From the NCBI GenBank assembly GCA_937951935.1, contig CALGAM010000274.1, positions 1 to 5,980 on the forward strand: a DNA stretch of 5,980 nt, given 5' to 3'. The DNA comes from an uncultured Micromonospora sp. (GTDB lineage: Bacteria; Actinomycetota; Actinomycetes; Mycobacteriales; Micromonosporaceae). The notes beneath the pieces are model-generated. The model saw nothing but the letters and a program-made list of their open reading frames with translations, made no database searches and was not told where the DNA came from. The translations under genes and the position numbers were made by a program. Below, one piece after another: positions 1 through 5,673 of this stretch (the first letter of the stretch is position 1; each line of letters begins with the position of its first letter).

Positions 1-44
1 CATCAATATCTATCTATCTAATTATTGTGGATGTAAATATGTAG
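1..44. repeat. AT-rich island with short TATC tandem repeat
   Basis: These 44 bases contain 11 G/C (25%), while the surrounding DNA is very GC-rich. Positions 7-20 are three and a half tandem copies of TATC. The pentamer ATGTA occurs twice (31-35 and 39-43) in direct orientation with a 3-nt gap. Bases 1-3 read ATG on the minus strand, so this could be the promoter and start of a minus-strand gene running off the left edge. That is inference, since no coding sequence of such a gene is visible. The repeat is too short to call a phase-variable microsatellite. Confidence 0.5.
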
Positions 45-262
45 CGCGGCCCCGGGCGGCCGGCTGCCCACCCGACGCGGTGCTCCGACCCGTCGGTGGA
101 AACGCTCGCCGACCCACGCCGGCCCGGCACCGAACGTCAGATCCGAATGTCGGCGCAGGATCGTCGCGGCTCGTGCGATCCGCCCGGGTCGTACCCTTCC
201 GGCCGGTGTGGGAGACCGCTTTCAGGCGACGGCCACCGCCGACAGCCCGGCACCGGCGCCCG
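45..262. other. Intergenic region downstream of the DUF418 gene, no gene seen
   Basis: This stretch is GC-rich and holds no open frame that looks like protein. The frames that stay open are Arg/Gly/Pro-rich and run as shadows into the DUF418 gene. A short GC hairpin (47-51 with 58-62, loop of 6) precedes the AT-rich island when read on the minus strand. It is only 5 bp and lies about 200 nt after the DUF418 stop, so I do not call it a terminator. Confidence 0.4.
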
Positions 263-1468
263 TCACGCCACGTCCGCCGCCCGCAACCGCGGCCACCGCT
301 GCTCGGTCCAGGCCCGCAACAGCCACTCCATCGGCCCGTACCGGAACCGGGCCAGCCACGCCGTGCTGACGGCGAGCTGCACACCGTACACCGCGACCGC
401 GACGAGGACGGTGACCAGGGGTGGGACGGCGCCGACGAGGCCCAGCCCGACGCCGGTGAAGATGAGCACGCAGAGCAGCGACTGACCCAGATAGTTCGAC
501 AGGGACATCCGCCCGGCCGGAGCGAGTACGGCGGCGACCCGCCGCCCCCGGTCGGTCTGGAAGAACCGGAGCACGGTGGCGGCGTACGCGGCGGCGAGCA
601 GCGGCGCGGTGAGCACGCTCACCGTCAGACCGGTCAGGTTGGAGGTGCCGCCGCCCGAGGCGAAGATCACCCCACCGGCCAGACCGACCGGGTAGCCCAC
701 CCGCTGCACCCGGCGCAGGAGCTGCCGGTTCCCGGCGACGTCGGTGAGGAGCCGGCGCCGTCCGGCCGCGTAGCCGAAGAGGAAGGCCGAGAGGGCGAGC
801 GGCCCCTGCACGGCGAGTGCGCTGAACATCGCCGGCAGCAGACGCAGGTGTTCGACGACCACCGAGCCGATGCCACCCTGGAGCGCCTCGGTGGACCGCT
901 GTCCCGCCGCGACCGCCGTCGTCGGATCGGTGACGAGCTGGGTCCCGATGGCGGCGGAGAACGCGAGGGCGAAGCCGATCCCGCCGGTCAGCAGTACGGC
1001 GGTGCGCAGCGCGGTCCCGACGCTGACATCGCGCATGGCGAGCAGCACCAGGCCGAGCACCGCGTACGTGGCGAGGATGTCGCCCTGGAACAGCAGCACC
1101 GCGTGCAGGACGCCGAGCACGAGGAGCCCGGCCATCCGGCGCAGGAACCGTGGGACGAGGTCGACACCGCGCCGCGCGGCGGAATCGATCTGGAGTGTGA
1201 AGCTGTAGCCGAACAGAAACGAGAAGAGCAGGTACGCCTTCATCGCGAGGAACATCTCGACCAGCCACCTGACCGCGTGGTCGAGCCACGAGTCGTGCGC
1301 GGGGTCCGCGACCAGGTGGAAGGTGTAGCCGGAGGCGAAGTAGGCGATGTTGACGACGAGGATGAGGAGCAGCGCCACGGCGCGCAACGCGTCGACGTCG
1401 ACGATCCGGGAGGGGGTTCCCGACGACGTACCGTTCTCGACGGGCGGGCCGGTGATGGGATGGCGCAC
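263..1468 (-). CDS. DUF418 (YeiB-like) multi-pass membrane protein
   Basis: This is a 401-residue integral membrane protein of the DUF418/YeiB family. The family's biochemical role is not settled; a transport role is sometimes proposed, and I do not assign a substrate. Visible hallmarks are the opening VDALRAVALLLILVVNI (residues 25-41, first membrane helix), the LLFSFLFGYSF segment (80-90), the GDILATYAVLGL motif (129-140), and the C-terminal DUF418 signatures GRMSLSNYLGQS (319-330) and GPMEWLLR (378-385). About eight to ten hydrophobic segments alternate with Arg-rich loops. The length is normal for the family. The start is GTG (1468-1466) with a GGAGGT ribosome site 6 nt upstream. The gene lies 286 bp from the protease upstream, with a hairpin between them, so it is probably a separate unit. 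The family call is secure and the function unknown. Confidence 0.9.
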   Translation of the reverse strand: MRHPITGPPVENGTSSGTPSRIVDVDALRAVALLLILVVNIAYFASGYTFHLVADPAHDSWLDHAVRWLVEMFLAMKAYLLFSFLFGYSFTLQIDSAARRGVDLVPRFLRRMAGLLVLGVLHAVLLFQGDILATYAVLGLVLLAMRDVSVGTALRTAVLLTGGIGFALAFSAAIGTQLVTDPTTAVAAGQRSTEALQGGIGSVVVEHLRLLPAMFSALAVQGPLALSAFLFGYAAGRRRLLTDVAGNRQLLRRVQRVGYPVGLAGGVIFASGGGTSNLTGLTVSVLTAPLLAAAYAATVLRFFQTDRGRRVAAVLAPAGRMSLSNYLGQSLLCVLIFTGVGLGLVGAVPPLVTVLVAVAVYGVQLAVSTAWLARFRYGPMEWLLRAWTEQRWPRLRAADVA

Positions 1469-1474
1469 GCGACG

Positions 1475-1480
1475 ACCTCC
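1475..1480 (-). promoter_or_regulatory. Ribosome binding site of the DUF418 gene
   Basis: Minus-strand GGAGGT lies 6 nt before the GTG at 1468. It is a near-ideal Shine-Dalgarno sequence and decides the start in favour of this GTG. No convincing -10/-35 pair was found in the 270 bp upstream. Confidence 0.75.
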
Positions 1481-1656
1481 GGTGCGACGGATCTCCGATC
1501 GTGGTTTCCCCGCGTATCTGTGAGCTGGCCTGCCCGGATGGTAGTCGGTGCGGGAAACGGTGTCTGTCGGTCAGTTTCCACCGGTACCGACGCCACGCGA
1601 TGGGCCCACCCGGGTGCGCCCGACACCGCCACCGCGAGGACCGGAACAAACGAGAC

Positions 1657-1699
1657 CGGGGCGGCACCACCCGACTCGACCGTCGGTGGCACCGCCCCG
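1657..1699 (-). terminator. Stem-loop terminator candidate after the protease gene
   Basis: Bases 1657-1664 pair with 1692-1699 (8 bp, CGGGGCGG/CCGCCCCG). After a 2x2 internal mismatch, 1667-1671 pair with 1685-1689 (CCACC/GGTGG). One C is then bulged, and 1673-1675 pair with 1682-1684, leaving a 6-nt loop. The hairpin begins 56 nt past the protease stop. On the minus strand it is followed by GGTCTCGTTTGTTCC, a moderately T-rich tail. This fits an intrinsic terminator of the kind common in GC-rich actinobacteria, where the T-tract is often poor. It could also be a processing hairpin. Confidence 0.55.
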
Positions 1700-1754
1700 A
1701 TCGGGACGTGAGGAATGCGTTCGCTGACAGGTCGGAAGTCCGCCTGACGTCCGG

Positions 1755-2423
1755 TCAGACGCCGGCCACCGAGGCGATCCAGCTCCGGTTGGCCGCGACC
1801 GAGGCGTAGTTCTGGTAACTCGAGCCGTCGCCGGTCGAGCAGACCCCGACCTGCTGGCCGTTGTAGAACTGCGGGCCGCCGGAGTCACCCTGCCAGGCCA
1901 CGCCGTTGCCACGGGTGCTGCGGATCGCCGGGCCGTTGAACGCGTCCCTCGCGCTCAGGCTGCTGACCGTGACCGTGGCGGACTTCAACTGGCTGGACGG
2001 GGCGCAGCTGGTGCAGGTACGGCCCCAGCCGTAGATGGTGTTGGTCGAGCCCACCGGCGGGTTGCTGCTCGCCAGCGTCACGTACGTGGTGCTCACCGCG
2101 CTGCTCAGGTACAGCAGCGCCAGGTCGTAGCGGGTCTGCCGGGACTGGACGGTGCGGGTGACACCGCCGGAGGCGTAGTAGACGCTGCCGACCCGAACGC
2201 TCATCGTTCCGCCGACGCAGTGCGCCGCGGTCAGCACCCAGCGGGGCGCGATGATGGAGCCGGAGCAGACGAACGAGCCGTTCTGGAAGATCGCCGCCGC
2301 CCAGGGAGCGGACGAGACGGTGCCGCCGCCGATGATCGGCGTCGGGGCGGCCACCGCCGCGGGCGCGGCGAGGACGCCGGTGAGTGCGGTGGCGATCGCC
2401 ACCAGCGCGAGGCGGATACGCAC
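1755..2423 (-). CDS. Secreted trypsin-like (S1 family) serine protease
   Basis: This 222-residue protein is an extracellular serine endopeptidase of the chymotrypsin fold (S1 family). Residues 1-25 form a signal peptide: Arg2/Arg4, a hydrophobic core, then Ala-Val-Ala before a likely cut at 25/26. IIGG (30-33) matches the usual mature N-terminus, leaving a propeptide of about four residues (APTP). The catalytic triad is His68 (TAAHC), Asp100 (YDLALL) and Ser181 (GDSGGP). Cys53 and Cys69 fit the conserved His-loop disulfide. The residue six before the catalytic Ser, position 189 of chymotrypsin numbering, is Val175 rather than Asp. Trypsin-type Arg/Lys cleavage is therefore unlikely despite the family label. 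The usual Cys191 is Trp177. The start is GTG with a strong ribosome site 6 nt upstream. The physiological substrate is unknown. Confidence 0.92.
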   Translation of the reverse strand: MRIRLALVAIATALTGVLAAPAAVAAPTPIIGGGTVSSAPWAAAIFQNGSFVCSGSIIAPRWVLTAAHCVGGTMSVRVGSVYYASGGVTRTVQSRQTRYDLALLYLSSAVSTTYVTLASSNPPVGSTNTIYGWGRTCTSCAPSSQLKSATVTVSSLSARDAFNGPAIRSTRGNGVAWQGDSGGPQFYNGQQVGVCSTGDGSSYQNYASVAANRSWIASVAGV

Positions 2424-2429
2424 AGTGGG

Positions 2430-2437
2430 CTCCTTCC
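2430..2437 (-). promoter_or_regulatory. Ribosome binding site of the protease gene
   Basis: Minus-strand GGAAGGAG ends 6 nt before the GTG at 2423. Together with the signal peptide beginning at that codon, it fixes the translation start. Confidence 0.75.
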
Positions 2438-2440
2438 GTG

Positions 2441-2460
2441 GGGGTTACCCGGGGTTTCCC
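2441..2460. repeat. Two tandem imperfect decamers upstream of the protease
   Basis: Positions 2441-2450 (GGGGTTACCC) and 2451-2460 (GGGGTTTCCC) are direct 10-bp repeats differing at one base. Each half is itself nearly self-complementary. They abut the ribosome site of the protease gene on its upstream side. One-helical-turn spacing is what tandem protein sites would show, but low-complexity GC DNA could give this by chance. Confidence 0.4.
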
Positions 2461-2637
2461 GGGCCGGTCGGGCCGGTACGGAATCGGGCTGTCGCCCGTT
2501 GCCGCACCAATTCTGTGAATCGTCCACGATGGACAATGATCCGGGCCAGGGTGTTGGCGGCCCGTTTGACGAATCAGGCTAGGGCCTTCGTATCCCGCCC
2601 ACAAGCCCTGGTCGCGGCACTCACCCTCGGCCCCCAG

Positions 2638-2660
2638 CATTTATATAAGTAAATTCCATC
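2638..2660. promoter_or_regulatory. AT-rich island, possible distal promoter or operator
   Basis: Only 5 of 23 bases are G/C. It contains the perfect 8-bp palindrome TTATATAA (2641-2648) within ATTTA-N6-TAAAT (2639-2654). On the minus strand TATAAAT (2645-2639) resembles a -10 element for the protease, but no -35 sequence is seen at 16-18 nt, and the start codon is about 215 nt away. A protein-binding site or a long 5' leader is possible. Confidence 0.3.
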
Positions 2661-2694
2661 CTTTGCGGGACTTTGCCGGGCGGCGAAATGAACA

Positions 2695-2730
2695 CGCCCC
2701 GCCCCGGGCGGTCCGGGACGGGGCGGGGTG
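2695..2730 (-). terminator. Intrinsic terminator of argG
   Basis: Bases 2697-2706 (CCCCGCCCCG) pair perfectly with 2719-2728, and a G-T wobble plus a C-G pair extend the stem to 12 bp. The loop is 12 nt (2707-2718). The stem starts 14 nt after the argG stop codon. The minus-strand bases that follow are TGTTCATTTCG, a weak T-rich tail. Position and stem strength make termination of argG the natural reading. Confidence 0.75.
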
Positions 2731-2744
2731 GAACGGGGGCCGGT

Positions 2745-4196
2745 TCAGTCGGTGCCGGCCTCCATGGCGACGTGGTCGAGCAACTGGTCGACCTCGGAGA
2801 CCTCGCCTCGGGAGGCGATCGCCTCGGCGCCGCCCTCGGGCATCGCGCCGATCAGCCCGGTCGTCGCCGGCTGGGTCGTGTCGAGCAGCGCGGGGTGCGG
2901 GCTGCCCCCGACCATGCCGAGCCGGGCGTACTGTTCGAGTTTGGCCCGCGAGTCGGCGATGTCGAGGTTGCGCATGGTGAGCTGGCCGATCCGGTCGAGC
3001 GGCCCGAAGGCGGAGTCCTCGGTGCGTTCCATGGACAGCTTGTCCGGGTGGTAGCTGAACGCCGGACCGGAGGTGTCCAGGATCGAGTAGTCGTCGCCGC
3101 GCCGCAGTCGCAGGGTCACCTCACCGGTGACCGCCGACCCGACCCAGCGTTGCAGGGACTCGCGCAGCATCAACGCCTGCGGGTCCAGCCAGCGGCCCTC
3201 GTACAGCAGCCGACCGAGCTTGCGCCCCTGGACGTGGTAGCTGGCCAGGGTGTCCTCGTTGTGGATCGCGTTGACCAACCGCTCGTAGGCGATGTGCAAC
3301 AGCGCCATGCCCGGGGCCTCGTAGATCCCCCGGCTCTTGGCCTCGATGACCCGGTTCTCGATCTGGTCGGACATGCCCAGGCCGTGTCGTCCGCCGATGG
3401 CGTTGGCCTCCAGCACCAGGTCGACGGCGGAGGCGAACTCCTTGCCGTTGATCGTCACCGGCCGGCCCCGCTCGAACCCGATGGTGACGTCCTCGGGGAC
3501 GATCTCCACCTCCGGGTCCCAGAACCGCACCCCCATGATCGGCTCGACGATCTCGATACCGGCGTCGAGGTGCTCCAGGGCCTTCGCCTCGTGCGTCGCA
3601 CCCCAGATGTTGGCGTCGGTCGAGTACGCCTTCTCCACGCTGTCCCGGTAGGGCAGGCCGTGGGCGAGCAGCCACTCCGACATCTCCTTGCGGCCACCGA
3701 GCTCGTTGACGAAGTCGGCGTCCAGCCACGGCTTGTAGATCCGCAACGAGGGGTTGGCGAGCAGGCCGTACCGGTAGAACCGCTCGATGTCGTTGCCCTT
3801 GAAGGTGGAGCCGTCCCCCCAGATCTGCACCCCGTCCTCGAGCATCGCGCGCACCAGCAGGGTGCCGGTGACGGCGCGGCCCAGGGGCGTGGTGTTGAAG
3901 TAGGTGCGGCCGCCGGAGCGGATGTGGAACGCGCCGCAGGCCAGGGCGGCCAGCCCTTCCTCCACCAGCGCCGCCCGGCAGTCGACCAGCCGGGCGACCT
4001 CCGCGCCGTACGCCAACGCCCGCCCCGGCACCGACTCGATGTCGGGCTCGTCGTACTGGCCGACGTTGGCCGTGTACGTGCAGGGCACGGCGCCCTTGTC
4101 GCGCATCCACGCGACCGCCACCGAGGTGTCGAGGCCCCCGGAGAAGGCGATCCCGACTCGTTCACCGACAGGCAGGGAGGTAAGCACCTTGGACAC
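2745..4196 (-). CDS. argG: Argininosuccinate synthase, long (E. coli-like) type
   Basis: This cytoplasmic enzyme joins citrulline and aspartate, using ATP, to make argininosuccinate, the penultimate step of arginine synthesis. The 483-residue product shows the ATP-pyrophosphatase loop SGGLDTS (19-25), then YTANVGQYDEPDIE (41-54). Further blocks are typical of the long subfamily: CGAFHIRSGGRTYFNTTPLG, GDGSTFKGNDIERFYRYG, EKAYSTDANIWGATHEAK, GGRHGLGMSDQIENR and GRKLGRLLYEGRW. These match the E. coli enzyme (447 residues) far better than the roughly 400-residue form found in many other bacteria, and the C-terminus is some tens of residues longer than in E. coli. The start is GTG (4196-4194). An ATG at 4203-4201 is out of frame. 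No Shine-Dalgarno is present, and a -10 element 5 nt upstream implies a leaderless transcript. The MATE gene ends 51 bp upstream. Confidence 0.97.
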   Translation of the reverse strand: MSKVLTSLPVGERVGIAFSGGLDTSVAVAWMRDKGAVPCTYTANVGQYDEPDIESVPGRALAYGAEVARLVDCRAALVEEGLAALACGAFHIRSGGRTYFNTTPLGRAVTGTLLVRAMLEDGVQIWGDGSTFKGNDIERFYRYGLLANPSLRIYKPWLDADFVNELGGRKEMSEWLLAHGLPYRDSVEKAYSTDANIWGATHEAKALEHLDAGIEIVEPIMGVRFWDPEVEIVPEDVTIGFERGRPVTINGKEFASAVDLVLEANAIGGRHGLGMSDQIENRVIEAKSRGIYEAPGMALLHIAYERLVNAIHNEDTLASYHVQGRKLGRLLYEGRWLDPQALMLRESLQRWVGSAVTGEVTLRLRRGDDYSILDTSGPAFSYHPDKLSMERTEDSAFGPLDRIGQLTMRNLDIADSRAKLEQYARLGMVGGSPHPALLDTTQPATTGLIGAMPEGGAEAIASRGEVSEVDQLLDHVAMEAGTD

Positions 4197-4198
4197 GC

Positions 4199-4212
4199 GT
4201 CATAGTATTGCA
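4199..4212 (-). promoter_or_regulatory. Possible second, degenerate ARG box
   Basis: The minus strand reads TGCAA-TACT-ATGAC, matching TGCAT-N4-ATGCA at 7 of 10 half-site positions. Its centre is 20 bp from the centre of the perfect box at 4219-4232, close to the roughly two-turn spacing of paired ArgR sites. It covers the -10 element, so ArgR binding here would directly block RNA polymerase. The match alone is weak. Confidence 0.35.
4202..4207 (-). promoter_or_regulatory. -10 element of a probable leaderless argG promoter
   Basis: The minus strand reads TACTAT, which fits the actinobacterial TAnnnT pattern. Five bases (GACGC) separate it from the GTG at 4196, so transcription would begin at or next to the start codon. 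The absence of any Shine-Dalgarno sequence upstream agrees. No good -35 hexamer is visible; that position falls inside the ARG box. Confidence 0.6.
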
Positions 4213-4218
4213 CCGCGC

Positions 4219-4232
4219 TGCATGATCATGCA
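4219..4232. promoter_or_regulatory. ARG box (ArgR operator) upstream of argG
   Basis: TGCATGATCATGCA is a perfect 14-bp palindrome with the 5-4-5 layout of ArgR sites (E. coli core TGAAT-N4-ATTCA). The TGCAT/ATGCA half-sites resemble those of actinobacterial ARG boxes. It lies between the MATE stop and argG, over the expected -35 region of the argG promoter. Repression by ArgR in the presence of arginine is the expected effect. Confidence 0.75.
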
Positions 4233-4247
4233 CGTCGGGGGGTGCCG

Positions 4248-5642
4248 TCAGCGGGTGACGCCGAGCACCAACCAGCGACCGGAGCGGATCCGCAGCAGCA
4301 GCCCGACCAGACGAAACACCGTGAACACCATCAGACCGGCCCAGATGCCCCCGAGGCCGAGCCCGAGGACGTGGCTGAGCCAGATCGCCGGAAGGAATCC
4401 GCCCAGGGCGCCGACCACCGTGAGGTTCCGCAGGCACCGGACGTCGCCGGCGCCGATCAGCACCCCGTCGAGGGCGAAGACGACACCGGCCAGCGGCTGC
4501 ATGGCGACGAACCACGGCCAGGCGAGCAGGGCCTGGTCGCGTACCTGCTGGTCGGCGCTGAACCAACCCGGGATGATCCCGGTACCCGCCCCGAGGATCG
4601 CGGCGAGAACGACCCCGCACAGGCCGCCCGCCACCGCGACCCGCCGGGCCAGCAGCCGGGCGCTCACCGCGTCGCCGGCCCCGAGCGCGGCCCCGACCAG
4701 CGACTGGGCGGCGATGGCGAGTGCGTCCAGCAGCAGTGCGGTGAAGAACCACAGTTGCAGCGCGATCTGGTGGGCGCCGACCGCCGCGACACCGAACCGG
4801 GCCGCGACACTGGTCGCCGACAGAAAGCTGACCTGGAAGGCCGCCCCCCGGATCAGCAGGTCCCGGCTGAGCACGAGCTGCTGCCGGATCACCCGGGGCT
4901 GCGGGGCCAACGGCACCCGCTCGGCGACCAACGCGGTGGCGAATAGCAGCCCGCAGAGCGTCTGGGCGACCGCGTTGGCGATCGCCGAACCGACCAGGCC
5001 GAGCCCGGCCGGATACACCAGCACCGGGCAGAGGACGGCGGAGAACAGGTTGGGCCCGAGCACGAAGTACACCGGCCGCCGGGTGTCCTGGACCCCGCGC
5101 ATCCAGCCGTTGCCGGCCGCCGCCAGCAGCAGGCCGGGTGCACCGAGTGCCGCGACCCGCAACCAGAGCGCCGCGCCGTCGACCACCTCGGGAGACTCGC
5201 CTCCGGCGAGGGTACCCGCCAGCGGGCCGGCCACGACCTGCACGACGACCGCCACCAGCACGCCGACGACGAGGGCGAGCCAGGACGCCTGGACGCCCTC
5301 GGCGACGGCGGCGGCCCGGTCGCCGTACCCGAATCGGCGGGCCGCCCGCCCGGTGGTGCCGTACGCGGTGACCGTGCCGATCCAGGCGACCAGTGTCATC
5401 ACCGGCCCGCCCACGGCCAGCGCGGCGAGCGGCACCGCGCCGAGGTGGCCGAGCACGGCGGTGTCCACGAGCACGTACAGCGGCTCGGCGGCGAGCACCA
5501 CCAGGGCGGGCAGGGCCAGTCCGGCAATCCGCCGGGCGGACGCCTCGACCGGACGGCCGGGCGCCCCGACAGGGCGGTCGGGCGACTCGACGCCCGCCGC
5601 GGGTGTGATCTCCGGGTCGCTCACGGAAGGGGATCCTGGCAC
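4248..5642 (-). CDS. MATE-family efflux transporter (DinF-like)
   Basis: This 464-residue inner-membrane antiporter belongs to the multidrug and toxic compound extrusion family, which exports drugs or metabolites in exchange for H+ or Na+. After a Pro/Ala-rich, probably disordered N-terminal tail (1-36), the first helix carries the DinF-type signature LYVLVDTAVLGHLG (55-68), with the conserved Asp60. About twelve hydrophobic segments follow in two homologous halves. The second half shows AVGAHQIALQLWFFTALLLD and ALAIAAQSLVGAALGAGD, both typical of the family. The length is normal. The start is taken as GTG at 5642; another in-frame GTG at 5624-5622 (codon 7) is possible, and neither has a clear Shine-Dalgarno at good spacing. 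A 9-bp inverted repeat overlaps the first start. The substrate cannot be predicted. Confidence 0.92.
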   Translation of the reverse strand: MPGSPSVSDPEITPAAGVESPDRPVGAPGRPVEASARRIAGLALPALVVLAAEPLYVLVDTAVLGHLGAVPLAALAVGGPVMTLVAWIGTVTAYGTTGRAARRFGYGDRAAAVAEGVQASWLALVVGVLVAVVVQVVAGPLAGTLAGGESPEVVDGAALWLRVAALGAPGLLLAAAGNGWMRGVQDTRRPVYFVLGPNLFSAVLCPVLVYPAGLGLVGSAIANAVAQTLCGLLFATALVAERVPLAPQPRVIRQQLVLSRDLLIRGAAFQVSFLSATSVAARFGVAAVGAHQIALQLWFFTALLLDALAIAAQSLVGAALGAGDAVSARLLARRVAVAGGLCGVVLAAILGAGTGIIPGWFSADQQVRDQALLAWPWFVAMQPLAGVVFALDGVLIGAGDVRCLRNLTVVGALGGFLPAIWLSHVLGLGLGGIWAGLMVFTVFRLVGLLLRIRSGRWLVLGVTR

Positions 5643-5673
5643 GACTCGGTAATGACTACAACCTGTCGTGCCA
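5637..5673. promoter_or_regulatory. Inverted repeat across the MATE start codon
   Basis: TGGCACGAC (5637-5645) and GTCGTGCCA (5665-5673) are perfect 9-bp inverted arms separated by 19 bp. The GTG start (5642-5640) lies inside the left arm, and the AT-richer spacer contains TAGTCATTA on the minus strand, where a -10 region could sit. It may be an operator for a dimeric repressor, or a hairpin in the mRNA that hides the start codon. Confidence 0.5.

Larger units (their letters stand above)
2424..2744. other. Intergenic region between argG and the protease gene
   Basis: This 321-bp gap holds, from right to left, the argG terminator hairpin (2695-2730), an AT-rich island (2638-2660), a small inverted repeat GTCCA-CGA-TGGAC (2522-2534), the tandem decamers, and the protease ribosome site. 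No open frame in either direction looks like a protein. The protease promoter must lie here, but I cannot place it with confidence. A TTGTCC sequence on the minus strand (2531-2536) has no good -10 partner. Confidence 0.5.

Noticed and set aside
1553..1579. Inverted repeat GGAAAC-N15-GTTTCC upstream of DUF418
   Set aside because: The arms are only 6 bp with a long loop and no nearby promoter elements, so chance is a sufficient explanation.
222..1670. 482-codon minus-strand frame overlapping DUF418
   Set aside because: It is Arg-rich with no membrane segments and runs out of frame with the true gene.
80..1711. 543-codon plus-strand open frame antisense to the DUF418 gene
   Set aside because: Its product is a Glu/Arg/Gly/Pro-rich low-complexity string with no family motif. 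It arises from GC-biased codons of the DUF418 gene, which has clear membrane helices and signatures.
1744..1758. CTGAC-GTCCG-GTCAG hairpin over the protease stop codon
   Set aside because: With only 5 bp and no T-tail, it is outclassed by the hairpin at 1657-1699 as the terminator.
2566..2594. Plus-strand TTGACG as a -35 element
   Set aside because: The hexamer at 17-bp spacing (CGTATC) is a poor -10, and no plus-strand gene follows.
2673..4205. 510-codon plus-strand frame antisense to argG
   Set aside because: It is a mirror of the argG codon bias with no recognisable domain, whereas argG matches its family throughout.
3904..5652. 582-codon plus-strand frame across argG and MATE
   Set aside because: It is Ser/Thr/Arg/Ala-rich with no motif, and it spans two well-supported genes on the other strand.
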